A stretch of DNA of 64,000 bases from FEN-1297 sp964498065 (GCA_964498065.1 CAZCFZ010000006.1:30992-94991), one strand, 5' to 3'. Numbered from the stretch's first letter, positions 8,994 to 17,995 are shown. Notes: generated by a model from the letters alone, not told the origin. Numbers and translations: made by a program.

Positions 8994-10118
8994 TTGACTA
9001 CAGAACAAATCATTAAATATGTTCCAAAAGTCTTGCTTCATGATCATCTTGACGGTGGTCTTCGACCCTCAACAATTATTGAATTGGCAAAAGATTTAAA
9101 ATATAATAAACTTCCTACAAAAGACCCTGAAGAATTAAAAAGTTGGTTTTACAGAGGAGCAAATAAAGGTAACCTTGTTGAATACTTACAGGGCTTTGAG
9201 CATACTTGTGCAGTTATGCAAACAAGAGAAGGCTTGAAACGCGCTGCATACGAAATGATGGAAGATATGAAAGAAGACGGCGTATGTTATGTCGAAACTA
9301 GGTTTGCTCCGGTATTTCATACCGGGAAAGGACTTTATAACGAAGATATTGTAACTGCGGTACTGGAAGGTTTGGAAAAAGGCAAGGAAGATTTTGGAGT
9401 TGGCTACGGTCTTATTCTTTGCGGTATGCGAAATATGAAAAACACATTAGAGATAGCCGAGCTAGCTGTAAATTTTCGTAATCAAGGTGTGGTTGGTTTT
9501 GATCTTGCAGGTGAAGAAGGCGGATACCCGCCCAAGAAACATATAGAGGCATTCCAATTTATTCAAAGAGCTAATTTCAATATAACAATTCATGCCGGAG
9601 AAGCTTTCGGTAAAGAATCCATCTGGCAGGCAATACAATGGTGCGGCGCGCACCGTATTGGTCATGCTACTCACTTGACAGAAGATATTTCTTTAGATAA
9701 ACAAGGCAATGTTGTAAGCTTTGGAGATTTGGCACAGTACGTCCTAGATAAAAGAATTCCTTTGGAAATCTGTCTTTTAAGCAATGTTCATACGGGTGCC
9801 GTAGATAAAATCGAAAATCATCCCTTCGGAATGTTATTCAGAGAAAAGTTTAGAGTTAGTATAAATACCGACGATAGACTTATGAGCGATACAAACATGA
9901 CAAAAGAATTTATGGTCGCCATTGAGAATTTTAATCTAACCCTGGAAGACGTAGAAAAAATAACCATCAACTCAATGAAATCGGCATTCAATCCTTACAA
10001 AGAAAGACTTTACTATATTTATAATGTAATTAAACCGGGTTTTCAGTCAATGAAAGACCAATTACTCTCACTAAAAACATACGCAGGTTCCAATGAAGAA
10101 ACTATTCACAAATTATAA
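8994..10118 (+). CDS. add: Adenosine deaminase
   Basis: A 374-residue amidohydrolase-family enzyme converting adenosine to inosine (purine salvage). Zinc and catalytic residues are visible: HDH (H16, H18), the HAGE histidine and glutamate (about 200-203), HRIGHATH (about 219-226), and NTDD near residue 295. The segment LEICLLSN is also typical. The start is TTG, fixed by GAGAGG at 8983-8988 a few bases upstream. It is the first gene of a plus-strand operon and overlaps the next gene by 26 bases. The related adenine deaminase of the same family is an alternative that sequence alone does not fully exclude. Confidence 0.9.
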   Translation: MTTEQIIKYVPKVLLHDHLDGGLRPSTIIELAKDLKYNKLPTKDPEELKSWFYRGANKGNLVEYLQGFEHTCAVMQTREGLKRAAYEMMEDMKEDGVCYVETRFAPVFHTGKGLYNEDIVTAVLEGLEKGKEDFGVGYGLILCGMRNMKNTLEIAELAVNFRNQGVVGFDLAGEEGGYPPKKHIEAFQFIQRANFNITIHAGEAFGKESIWQAIQWCGAHRIGHATHLTEDISLDKQGNVVSFGDLAQYVLDKRIPLEICLLSNVHTGAVDKIENHPFGMLFREKFRVSINTDDRLMSDTNMTKEFMVAIENFNLTLEDVEKITINSMKSAFNPYKERLYYIYNVIKPGFQSMKDQLLSLKTYAGSNEETIHKL

Positions 10119-10428
10119 TTTTGAATTTGACAAAAATGAAAAAAAAATATTAAAGACATTTTGTAACCAAAACCTAAAACAAATACAGGGGGATAATAAA
10201 TACTTTACCGAAGCCAAAGTATTCAATTCAATCGTTAATAAACTAGGGCAAGATTCCGAGACTATTAAACTAACAAAAGAAGAACGAACAAAACTAAAAT
10301 ATCAGCTTGAGGAAAATGTAAAATTTCTAGATAAAAAAGTGAAGAAAAGCTGGTTTTTAAAAAAATGGCTGTACAGATCAATGTTGGCTCAATATGAAAA
10401 TATTCTTGAAAACCATTTTAAAGGTTAA
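10093..10428 (+). CDS. Uncharacterised small basic protein
   Basis: A 111-residue, lysine-rich, probably all-helical protein that I do not recognise. It has no signal peptide, cysteine cluster or membrane helix. The start ATG lies inside the last codons of the adenosine deaminase gene (26-base overlap) and the stop is 2 bases before hutU, which argues for a real, translationally coupled gene. Charge suggests binding to RNA or another acidic partner, but nothing more can be said. Confidence 0.65.
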   Translation: MKKLFTNYNFEFDKNEKKILKTFCNQNLKQIQGDNKYFTEAKVFNSIVNKLGQDSETIKLTKEERTKLKYQLEENVKFLDKKVKKSWFLKKWLYRSMLAQYENILENHFKG

Positions 10429-10430
10429 TT

Positions 10431-12098
10431 ATGATTTCCGAAACCGATAAACTTAAAATTAAAGCTCCTACAGGTTCAAAACTTACATGCAAAGGCTGGA
10501 TTCAGGAAGCAGCAATGCGCATGCTGATGAATAACCTCAATGCCGAAGTTGCTGAAAAACCTGCAGAGCTTATTGTATACGGCGGCAGCGGTAAGGCTGC
10601 CAGAAATTGGGATTGTTATGAAGCTATAATTTCATCACTTAAAAACTTAGAAAATGATGAAACTCTTTTAGTTCAATCGGGCAAACCGGTAGCTGTTTTC
10701 AAAACTTATTCTGACGCACCAAGAGTTATCATTTCAAATGCAATGCTTGTTCCCAATTGGGCAAACTGGGATGAATTTAGAAGGCTCGAAAAACTGGGAT
10801 TAACAATGTTCGGACAAATGACTGCCGGAAGCTGGATTTACATCGGGACCCAGGGAATTTTACAAGGTACTTATGAGACTTTTGCAGAGTGCGGCAGAAA
10901 ATATTTTAAAAGCAACCTTTCCGGGAAATTTTTATTAACTGCCGGTCTCGGTGGAATGGGCGGAGCTCAGCCTTTGGCCGCAACAATGAACGGCGCTGCT
11001 TTTCTTGGAATTGAAGTTGATAAAAATAGAATTCAAAAAAGGCTTAAAACCGGTTATATTGATGTTTTATCAGAGAATCCGGATAAAGCACTGAAAATGG
11101 TCTTAGATGCTAAGAAAGATAAGAAAGCTTTATCTGTCGGACTTGTTGGAAATGCCGGTGAAATATTACCTATGATTTTAGAAAAAGGAATAATTCCTGA
11201 TATACTTACGGATCAAACTTCGGCTCACGATACATTGAACGGTTACGTGCCGATGGGCATGAGCTTGGAAGAAGCTTTTAAATTGAGAAAAACAAATCCT
11301 GATGAATATATACGCCTTTCAAAAAAGACTATTGTAAAACATGTCGAGGCAATGCTTGAATTTCAAAAGAAAGGTGCAATAACTTTTGATTATGGAAATA
11401 ACATTCGCGGCGAAGCCAAGTCCAACGGTGTTGAAAATGCTTTTGATTTTCCAGGATTTGTACCTGAGTTTATACGTCCGCTTTTTTGCGACGGTAAGGG
11501 ACCGTTCAGATGGGCAGCATTATCCGGTGATCCAAAGGATATTTATACAACCGATCAGGCAATAAAGGACACTTTTCCCGAAAATAAATCACTTTGCAAT
11601 TGGATAGATCTTGCTCAGGAGAAAGTCCACTTCCAGGGACTACCTTCAAGAATTTGCTGGCTTGGTTACGGTGAAAGAGCAAAAATGGGAAAAATTTTTA
11701 ATGACCTGGTTGCATCGGGGAAAGTTAGCGCTCCAATTGTTATTGGAAGGGACCATCTTGACTGTGGTTCAGTTGCTTCGCCAAACAGGGAAACTGAAGC
11801 AATGAAAGACGGAAGTGATGCAATTGCAGATTGGCCAATTTTAAATGCTTTGCTAAATTCCATAGGCGGTGCCAGTTGGGTTTCGGTTCATCATGGCGGC
11901 GGAGTCGGCATCGGAAATTCAATTCATGCCGGGATGGTGATTGTTGCCGACGGAACAAAAGAAGCTGCAAAAAGATTGGACAGGGTACTCACTTATGATC
12001 CTGGTATAGGCATAGCACGTCACGCCGATGCAGGTTATGATCTTGCTAAAAACAATGCCAGGAATTGGGGAATAAAAATCCCTATGTTAAATAAATGA
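10431..12098 (+). CDS. hutU: Urocanate hydratase
   Basis: A 555-residue NAD-dependent enzyme hydrating urocanate to imidazolonepropionate in histidine breakdown. It shows the NAD-binding GLGGMGGAQPLAATMNG region (about 180-196), the urocanase signature FQGLPSRICW with its active-site cysteine (about 401-411), RDHLDCGSVASPNRETE and HHGGGVGIG. Length is normal for the family. The other histidine-degradation genes hutH, hutI and hutG are not in the window. It follows the small unknown gene by 2 bases. Confidence 0.96.
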   Translation: MISETDKLKIKAPTGSKLTCKGWIQEAAMRMLMNNLNAEVAEKPAELIVYGGSGKAARNWDCYEAIISSLKNLENDETLLVQSGKPVAVFKTYSDAPRVIISNAMLVPNWANWDEFRRLEKLGLTMFGQMTAGSWIYIGTQGILQGTYETFAECGRKYFKSNLSGKFLLTAGLGGMGGAQPLAATMNGAAFLGIEVDKNRIQKRLKTGYIDVLSENPDKALKMVLDAKKDKKALSVGLVGNAGEILPMILEKGIIPDILTDQTSAHDTLNGYVPMGMSLEEAFKLRKTNPDEYIRLSKKTIVKHVEAMLEFQKKGAITFDYGNNIRGEAKSNGVENAFDFPGFVPEFIRPLFCDGKGPFRWAALSGDPKDIYTTDQAIKDTFPENKSLCNWIDLAQEKVHFQGLPSRICWLGYGERAKMGKIFNDLVASGKVSAPIVIGRDHLDCGSVASPNRETEAMKDGSDAIADWPILNALLNSIGGASWVSVHHGGGVGIGNSIHAGMVIVADGTKEAAKRLDRVLTYDPGIGIARHADAGYDLAKNNARNWGIKIPMLNK

Positions 12099-12111
12099 AA
12101 GGGTAAAAATA

Positions 12112-13302
12112 ATGAAAGTAAAAGTATTAATAGCTGACAAATTTCCGGAACAATATATAAAACAATTAAATGAAATGGATCTGGAAGTTACTTATTCTCC
12201 TAAACTGGGAGAAAAAGATTTAATTGAAGCTGCAAAAGAAACAGATATATTGGTGGTTCGTTCAACGGTTGTTAATGCGGAAACTATTAATTCAAGTAAA
12301 AATTTGAATCTAATAATCCGCGCCGGAGCTGGCGTAAACAATATTAATATTCCTGCTGCAAATCAGAAAGGAATTTATGTAGCGAATTGTCCGGGAATGA
12401 ATTCCGTTGCCGTTGCCGAATTAGCAATAGGTCTGATGATCTCATTAGACAGAAGAATTCCAAGCAATGTAATCGATTTTAAAAATGGAAAATGGAATAA
12501 AGGAGAATATTCCAAAGCAGAAGGTTTAAAGGGAAAAACACTTGGAATAATAGGTGTGGGAAACATCGGGAAAGAAGTTGCCAAGAGAGCTTTAGCCTTC
12601 GGAATGAATGTGTATGGAAAAGATATCTCCAGAATTGAAGGAGTTGCAATAAAAGATTTCTCCGAAATGAATCAGCTTCTTCCTTTATGCGATGTTGTAA
12701 CGATCCATCTTCCCGCAACTCCTCAAACAAAAGGATTGTTTGATAAAGAAATGTTTAATTACATGAAACCAAATGCATTATTGATTAATACTGCGCGGGC
12801 AGATATTATTGATCAGGATGCGATGATTGATGCGATAAAAACCAAAAACATCAGAGTTGCACTTGATGTAATAAAAAATGAACCTGAGCAGAAAACCGGT
12901 GAAATAAAATCACCTCTCCAGGATTTACCTAATGTATATGTTACTCATCATATCGGTGCTTCTACCGAGCAGGCTCAAAATGCGGTTGCTGCAGAAACTG
13001 TAAAAATTGTAAAAGATTATATTCACAGCGGTTTAATTGCACATTGGGTTAACAGGGCAAGGATTTCCGACTCACACTATCAATTAGTAGTTAAACATTT
13101 TGATAAGCCCGGCGTTCTTGCATCTATTTTAAATATTATTAGAACAAAAGAGATAAATATTGAAGAAATTGAGAATGTTATTTTTGACGGCGGTGTTGTT
13201 GCATGCTGTACCATGAAACTAAAGAATCCTGTTTCTACAGAAATGATTAAAGATATGCAAGAGAATCAAAATGTGTTAAGCGTTTCACATGTGGCAATCT
13301 AA
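12112..13302 (+). CDS. D-3-phosphoglycerate dehydrogenase-like 2-hydroxyacid dehydrogenase, short form
   Basis: A 396-residue NAD-dependent dehydrogenase with the Rossmann motif GVGNIGK (about 148-154) and the catalytic Arg (TARADII), Glu (KNEPE) and His (THHIGAS). A C-terminal ACT-like domain (about 325-396) is present, without the intervening domain seen in the longer serA product at 28870-30453. It may make 3-phosphohydroxypyruvate for serine synthesis or use another 2-hydroxyacid. An AAAGGG Shine-Dalgarno precedes the ATG. Last gene of the add operon, ending at a hairpin shared with the converging gene. Confidence 0.85.
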   Translation: MKVKVLIADKFPEQYIKQLNEMDLEVTYSPKLGEKDLIEAAKETDILVVRSTVVNAETINSSKNLNLIIRAGAGVNNINIPAANQKGIYVANCPGMNSVAVAELAIGLMISLDRRIPSNVIDFKNGKWNKGEYSKAEGLKGKTLGIIGVGNIGKEVAKRALAFGMNVYGKDISRIEGVAIKDFSEMNQLLPLCDVVTIHLPATPQTKGLFDKEMFNYMKPNALLINTARADIIDQDAMIDAIKTKNIRVALDVIKNEPEQKTGEIKSPLQDLPNVYVTHHIGASTEQAQNAVAAETVKIVKDYIHSGLIAHWVNRARISDSHYQLVVKHFDKPGVLASILNIIRTKEINIEEIENVIFDGGVVACCTMKLKNPVSTEMIKDMQENQNVLSVSHVAI

Positions 13303-13316
13303 CTAAATCTTATCGC

Positions 13317-13368
13317 GGCTCTCTTGTAAAATTTCTAAATCATTTTGATTAATTGAATAAAGAGAGCC
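13317..13368. terminator. Candidate bidirectional terminator between converging genes
   Basis: GGCTCTCTT (13317-13325) pairs perfectly with AAGAGAGCC (13360-13368) across an AT-rich 34-base loop. It sits in the 70-base gap between the converging PGDH-like and MqnA-like genes, where a terminator for both is expected. The loop is long, so the call is moderate. Confidence 0.5.
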
Positions 13369-13372
13369 TTCT

Positions 13373-14131
13373 TTATACGAATTTCAAATCTACAATTTCA
13401 TCAATGAAACCGTGGAAATAGGGTAACCTCATAATTTGATTTATCCCCTCTAAGTCTTGATCCCCAAAATCAAAAATTAAAGAAGATATATTTTCATTAA
13501 AGTAGTTTTTAGTTTTCAACGAATAACTTTGTGTAAATTTATCAGATTCAACCGAATCATAAATAGAATTACTTACTCCGATGAGCATATCATTTAACTT
13601 TTCAATATTATTCCTATCGCCGGATGCGAACACGTAATTAACGAAAGGTAAAGACAGAATTTCCACCATTTCTTCGGCAAAGCTGATTCCCGATAAATAT
13701 TTCTCATCTTTAAAATTTTTATCTCCGACAATAACGTAGTTTCCGCGGATCAAATCATGTTTTTCGGTGGATATTTTTATTTCAACAGGCGAATCATAAA
13801 TCTCCTTGAAAAGGACTTTGCAAAGTATAACCTCAACAGAAGATAAATCCCCAAAAAGAGTTATTTCGGAAATCTCGTGCTGTTTAGATTTATAATAAAT
13901 ATATGAGTTGCAAAGAGAACCTTCGAACGCCAGGCCAAACGACTTAGAAACAAATAAATCGTTATTTTTAATTAAATCAAGTGTCGGAATTAAACCGATA
14001 TTCGATTCGTTTTTCTTAACTTCGTGTACAATTAAAGATGAAGGATAGAAAGCTGTTTCTTTTTTCAACTGATCCGGAAGATTATCAATAATAAATTGTG
14101 AAAAAATGTTCTTCGGGAAAATTAATTTCAT
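13373..14131 (-). CDS. MqnA-like protein (divergent)
   Basis: About 252 residues, periplasmic-binding-protein-like two-lobe fold. The segment NIGLIPTLDLIKN (about 49-61) and the later IGVSNSIYDS resemble MqnA, the chorismate dehydratase of the futalosine menaquinone route, but overall conservation looks weak. ATG at 14131 is preferred to the TTG three codons earlier. No other menaquinone gene is nearby, so the role is uncertain; a solute-binding-like protein is the alternative. Confidence 0.5.
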   Translation of the reverse strand: MKLIFPKNIFSQFIIDNLPDQLKKETAFYPSSLIVHEVKKNESNIGLIPTLDLIKNNDLFVSKSFGLAFEGSLCNSYIYYKSKQHEISEITLFGDLSSVEVILCKVLFKEIYDSPVEIKISTEKHDLIRGNYVIVGDKNFKDEKYLSGISFAEEMVEILSLPFVNYVFASGDRNNIEKLNDMLIGVSNSIYDSVESDKFTQSYSLKTKNYFNENISSLIFDFGDQDLEGINQIMRLPYFHGFIDEIVDLKFV

Positions 14132-14243
14132 ATAAATCAATAATTTATCTATATAAAAATATTTATTTCATTCAATTAAATTAAAGGAATTCTTATAACA
14201 GAGGATTTTTTGCTGAATAAAACTTGTTGAGATAAAAAAATAA

Positions 14244-14262
14244 GGGCATAAAAATTATGCCC
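14244..14262 (-). terminator. Rho-independent terminator after rplS
   Basis: GGGCATAA-AAA-TTATGCCC forms a perfect 8-base-pair stem with a 3-base loop. On the minus strand the stem is followed by TTATTTTTTTATC. It lies 28 bases after the rplS stop and probably ends the large rpsP-rplS transcript. Confidence 0.85.
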
Positions 14263-14290
14263 GGTTTTCTGATTCAGTTAAAAAAGAATG

Positions 14291-14632
14291 TCAGTTTTTT
14301 GATTTAATTCTGGCAGCTTTACCTGAAAGGTTTCTTAGATAATAAAGCTTTGCTCTTCTTATGTTACCTTCCTTTAAAATTTCTACTTTGGCAATTTTAG
14401 GAGAATTAAAAGGGAAAATTCTTTCAACTCCTACGCCGCTGGAAATTTTTCTAACAGTAAAGGTTTTATTAGTACCTGTACCTCTAATGTTTATTACATC
14501 ACCTTCAAAAGGCTGTAATCTTTCTTTATCGCCTTCAATAACTCTTACATGCACTCTAATGTGATCCCCGGGATTAAAATTCGGTAAATCCGTTTTAATT
14601 TGATCCGGTAATATATTATTTATGTTAACCAT
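14291..14632 (-). CDS. rplS: 50S ribosomal protein L19
   Basis: Ribosomal protein bL19 at the 30S-50S interface, about 113 residues. Diagnostic segments: FNPGDHIRVHVRV, RLQPFEGDVI, FTVRKISSGVGVERIFP and KLYYLR. I place the start at ATG 14632 because GGAG lies just upstream (14639-14642); the GTG at 14644 would overlap trmD. Order rpsP-KH-rimM-trmD-rplS is the classical one. Confidence 0.96.
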   Translation of the reverse strand: MVNINNILPDQIKTDLPNFNPGDHIRVHVRVIEGDKERLQPFEGDVINIRGTGTNKTFTVRKISSGVGVERIFPFNSPKIAKVEILKEGNIRRAKLYYLRNLSGKAARIKSKN

Positions 14633-14643
14633 AGTTTTCTCCA

Positions 14644-15318
14644 CTAATTATTATATTTTCTCCATTTTTCAGTTAAAATTTTAGATTGCTGCTCTTTCCA
14701 ACTCTTAATCTCTTTTTCATTCCCGGAAAGTAAAACGTCAGGGACTTTCATTCCACGATATTCCGCTGGCCGTGTATAAAATGGAGCTTCGATTTTTTCT
14801 CCATCCTGAAATGAGTCGTCAAGTGCTGATTCACTATCATTAAGAACGCCAGGTATCAAGCGTATAATTGCATCAATAATTACTAATGCCGGAAGTTCTC
14901 CTCCGGTAAGAACAAAGTTCCCGATGGAAATATCATCAGTAGAGAATTTTTCTCTTACACGCTCATCTATTTCCTTATAATGGCCCGTTACGAAAATAAT
15001 ATTCTCAGAAATCGATAGCCTGTTTGCATCTTTCTGATTGAATATTTTTCCTTTCGGAGTAGTAAAAATTACATGTTGATAATTTCTTTCCTGTAAAAGT
15101 TTTTCAATACATTCAAAGAACGGCTCAGGTTTAAGTACCATCCCCGGACCGCCGCCAAAGGGTTTATCATCAATTTGCTTATGCTTGTTGTAAGCATAAT
15201 CTCTCAAATTATGAATGAATATTTCAACCTTGCCTTTTTTTTGTGCTCTTTTAATAATACTTATATTAAGAGGGCTAGAAAGAAGTTCCGGCACTGCGGA
15301 AATAATATCAATTCTCAT
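14644..15318 (-). CDS. trmD: tRNA (guanine-37-N1)-methyltransferase
   Basis: SPOUT-class methyltransferase making m1G37, which prevents +1 frameshifting. Residues MRIDIISAVPE open the protein; the knot region shows DKPFGGGPGMVLKPEP, VTGHYKEIDERV and IGNFVLTGGELPALV. Length (about 224) is normal. I take the start at 15318, the usual N terminus; both this ATG and the adjacent one at 15321 lie inside the end of rimM, so translation is coupled. Confidence 0.96.
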   Translation of the reverse strand: MRIDIISAVPELLSSPLNISIIKRAQKKGKVEIFIHNLRDYAYNKHKQIDDKPFGGGPGMVLKPEPFFECIEKLLQERNYQHVIFTTPKGKIFNQKDANRLSISENIIFVTGHYKEIDERVREKFSTDDISIGNFVLTGGELPALVIIDAIIRLIPGVLNDSESALDDSFQDGEKIEAPFYTRPAEYRGMKVPDVLLSGNEKEIKSWKEQQSKILTEKWRKYNN

Positions 15319-15823
15319 CATCTTCGTAAATGTCACCGCCCGGCTTTAATACCAAAATTTTATTTTCACTGTCAAAGCTCTCAATAAATTCCAACGCAGC
15401 CGGAATTAAGATTTCTTTACCATTGTTATCAATTACATACACATCATTTGCAGGATAAGTCAGAACATCTTTAATAACACCGAATTCAGTTTCATTTCTG
15501 AATACCTTACTACCGATTAAATCATGTATGAAAAAATAATTTTTCGGCAATTTTACAACGTTGTCACTACCCACAAAAATCTCTTTACCCACTAAAAGTT
15601 CCACATCTTTGTCATTATCAAAATTTTGAAACTTCAATAGGAAATCATTTTTATGTTTTCTAATTTTCCTAACAAAGAATTCTTTTTTGTCTCCAAAAAA
15701 ATCGATATAAACCTTTTGAAGACTAAAGAATCTTTCAGGAAAATCCGAAAAAGAAGATATCCTGACGAACCCTTCTTTACCGTATACCGAAACTATCTTT
15801 GCAATTAGGAAAAAATCTTTCAC
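15308..15823 (-). CDS. rimM: Ribosome maturation factor RimM
   Basis: A 171-residue 16S processing factor that assists 30S head assembly by binding S19. The N-terminal beta-barrel opens with IAKIVSVYGKEGFVRI and the C-terminal PRC-barrel carries LIGSKVF and DVYVIDNNGKEILIPA. The start is GTG at 15823 with no strong Shine-Dalgarno. It overlaps trmD at its 3' end. Confidence 0.93.
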   Translation of the reverse strand: MKDFFLIAKIVSVYGKEGFVRISSFSDFPERFFSLQKVYIDFFGDKKEFFVRKIRKHKNDFLLKFQNFDNDKDVELLVGKEIFVGSDNVVKLPKNYFFIHDLIGSKVFRNETEFGVIKDVLTYPANDVYVIDNNGKEILIPAALEFIESFDSENKILVLKPGGDIYEDDEN

Positions 15824-15844
15824 TAATTTAAGAGGGTTCGATCC

Positions 15845-16078
15845 CTAGTCTAAAATTTCTAAAATAGCTCTCTTCCCCTCTTTGGCTGCTATAGCCGTTA
15901 ACAGGGTCCTCATTGCTTGAGCAGTTTTACCCTGTTTACCGATAACCTTCCCGACATCATCAGCCTGTACTTTTAAGGAAAGCACAACTTTGTTTTCTTC
16001 GGGATTTTTCTCGTCAATTACAACACCATCGGGATTGTCCACCAGGTGTTTTGCGATGAATTCAATGAATTCTTTCAT
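15845..16078 (-). CDS. KH-domain RNA-binding protein (KhpA-like)
   Basis: A 77-residue protein consisting almost wholly of one KH domain with the GKVIGKQGKTAQAMR loop (GxxG type) at about 45-59. KhpA-family proteins bind RNA and in some bacteria influence cell division and ribosome function. A GGAGG lies about 9 bases before the ATG. Its position between rpsP and rimM is the standard one. Confidence 0.92.
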   Translation of the reverse strand: MKEFIEFIAKHLVDNPDGVVIDEKNPEENKVVLSLKVQADDVGKVIGKQGKTAQAMRTLLTAIAAKEGKRAILEILD

Positions 16079-16159
16079 AGAAAGAAGCCTCCTATTTTAC
16101 AGCACGGGAGCTTATAGAAATATAGTACAGAAGAAACCATCGGTAAAAAGTAAATACAA

Positions 16160-16633
16160 TTACTCTTTTTCAGAGGTATCATTACCAGAAGTAGCGCCCT
16201 TTACTTCTGCTGTACTTTCTTCAATACTTTCAACTTCCTCTTTATTGGCCTTTTCTTGTGAAACAATTTCATCTTTAGGTTTCTTCCTGGAAGAATGAGT
16301 TTTTGTTTTCACTTCTTGCAGTTTAGCCCATTTATCTAATTCTTCATTAATCTTTTCTTCCGACAACCCTTTTCGAGTCAATTCTTTTTTCAAGATTATC
16401 CCTTTTTGCCTTAACAGACTTTTTACCGTATCCGTTGGTTGAGCACCTTTATTTAACCAATACAAAGCTCTATCTTCTTTTATTTCCAATGTAAACGGAT
16501 CTGTTAAAGGGTTATATAAACCGATCGATTCAAGAAATTTACCATCACGGGGAGATCTTGAATCTGCAGCAACAATTTTATAAATCGGTTGCTTTTTCTT
16601 TCCCATTCTTCTAAGTCTTAACTTAACAGCCAA
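16160..16633 (-). CDS. rpsP: 30S ribosomal protein S16 with acidic C-terminal tail
   Basis: Residues 1-85 are bS16 (MAVKLRLRRMGKKKQP, ADSRSPRDGKF, LGLYNP-type segment, GAQPTDTV). The remaining 70 residues form a charged, Ser/Glu-rich tail, about doubling the usual length of 80-90; such tails occur in S16 of several Bacteroidota. The start is TTG at 16633, with GGAGG upstream at slightly long spacing, and matches the conserved N terminus. Confidence 0.95.
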   Translation of the reverse strand: MAVKLRLRRMGKKKQPIYKIVAADSRSPRDGKFLESIGLYNPLTDPFTLEIKEDRALYWLNKGAQPTDTVKSLLRQKGIILKKELTRKGLSEEKINEELDKWAKLQEVKTKTHSSRKKPKDEIVSQEKANKEEVESIEESTAEVKGATSGNDTSEKE

Positions 16634-16669
16634 GTTTTTTGAACCTCCAAATATTATTCAGTAGCTTAA

Positions 16670-17995
16670 TCAATTAAATTTAAAATTATTTAATGCCGAC
16701 CCATTGAAACCTTTTTTAGAAAATCGGCTCATCATTTTTTGCATTTCGCCGAATTGCTTAATAAGGCGGTTAACATCTTGAATTGATGTCCCGCTTCCTC
16801 TCGCAATTCGTTTTCTTCGACTCCCATTTAAAATCTTGGGTGTTGAGCGTTCTTGCAAAGTCATTGAATTTATTATCGCTTCTACTCGAATAAGCGCATT
16901 ATCATCAATTTTCGCATTTTTTATCTGCGCACCAAGCCCTGGAATCATTCCAAGCAGCGAAGATAAAGAACCCATTTTCTTTATAGCTTTAATTTGCTTA
17001 AGAAAATCGTCAAAATCAAATTTATTTTTCCTAAATTTTTCTTCTAGCTTTTGGGCCTCAAATTCATCAAAATTCTGCTGGGCCTTTTCAACCAGCGAAA
17101 TTACGTCTCCTTTTCCTAAAATTCTTGAAGCTAGTCTGTCCGGATAAAACGATTCTAACGAATTTAATTTCTCTCCGTTGCTGATAAACTTTATAGGCTT
17201 CCCTACTACGGAGCGAATTGAAAGTGCAGCACCGCCTCTGGCATCTCCGTCAAGTTTAGTAAGAACTATTCCGTCGTAATTAACTCTCTCATTAAAAGAT
17301 TTAGCCGAATTTACAGCATCCTGCCCGGTCATTGAATCAACAACAAACAAAATTTCCGTGGGATTTAGAAGATTTTTTATGTCGGAAACTTCTGCCATCA
17401 TTTCTTCGTCAACATGCAAACGGCCGGCAGTATCTAAAATTATTGTATCAAAACCTTTATCTTTTGCAAAACCAATAGATTGAGAAGCAACTTTCCGCGC
17501 ATTTTTTTCTTCCAGAGAAAATACGGGAACCGAAATTTGTTCACCCAGTAGTTTTAGCTGCTCAATTGCCGCAGGTCTGTAAATATCGGCGGCTACCAAC
17601 AATACTTTTCTACTGCTCTCCTTTAACCGTTTTGCAAGCTTTGCACTAAAGGTAGTTTTACCGGAACCCTGAAGTCCCACTACCATAATTGAAGTAATAC
17701 CTGAACCATTAATCTTTAAATCGCTATAATTGCCGCCTAGTAACACCGTTAATTCATCAAATATAATTTTAGTGATTAATTGTCCCGGAGTAATTGAAGC
17801 AATAACCTCTGATCCGAGTGCTTTTTCAGAAACTTTTTCAATGAACTCTTTTGCTACCTTGTAATTAACGTCGGCATCTAAAAGGACACGTCTAATTTCT
17901 CTCAACGTGTCGGAAATATTTTTCTCGGTTAATCTTCCTTGTCCGCTTACTTTTTTAAGAGTAGTCTCAAGTTTTAAAGATAATTCTTCCAGCAT
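16670..17995 (-). CDS. ffh: Signal recognition particle protein Ffh
   Basis: A 441-residue SRP54 homologue: N domain (1-90), GTPase G domain with GLQGSGKTTFSAKLA, DTAGRLHVDEEMM, TKLDGDARGGAALS, and a methionine-rich M domain at the C terminus (GSGTSIQDVNRLIKQF, QKMMSRF). It delivers membrane proteins co-translationally with 4.5S RNA and FtsY. It lies between the atp genes and rpsP, 47 bases after atpG. Confidence 0.97.
   Translation of the reverse strand: MLEELSLKLETTLKKVSGQGRLTEKNISDTLREIRRVLLDADVNYKVAKEFIEKVSEKALGSEVIASITPGQLITKIIFDELTVLLGGNYSDLKINGSGITSIMVVGLQGSGKTTFSAKLAKRLKESSRKVLLVAADIYRPAAIEQLKLLGEQISVPVFSLEEKNARKVASQSIGFAKDKGFDTIILDTAGRLHVDEEMMAEVSDIKNLLNPTEILFVVDSMTGQDAVNSAKSFNERVNYDGIVLTKLDGDARGGAALSIRSVVGKPIKFISNGEKLNSLESFYPDRLASRILGKGDVISLVEKAQQNFDEFEAQKLEEKFRKNKFDFDDFLKQIKAIKKMGSLSSLLGMIPGLGAQIKNAKIDDNALIRVEAIINSMTLQERSTPKILNGSRRKRIARGSGTSIQDVNRLIKQFGEMQKMMSRFSKKGFNGSALNNFKFN

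Noticed and set aside
11666..11970. Antisense open frames over hutU
   Set aside because: They lie opposite a clearly conserved gene, have no ribosome site and show no recognisable domain; the same applies to the open frames opposite dnaE, serA, miaB and the GT2 genes.
10431..12098. A complete histidine utilisation operon
   Set aside because: Only hutU is present; hutH, hutI and hutG-type sequences were not seen in the window.
15826..15842. GGGTTCGATCCC, like a tRNA T-arm
   Set aside because: It lies in the 21-base gap between rimM and the KH gene; both sides are coding, there is no room for a tRNA body and no matching acceptor stem.
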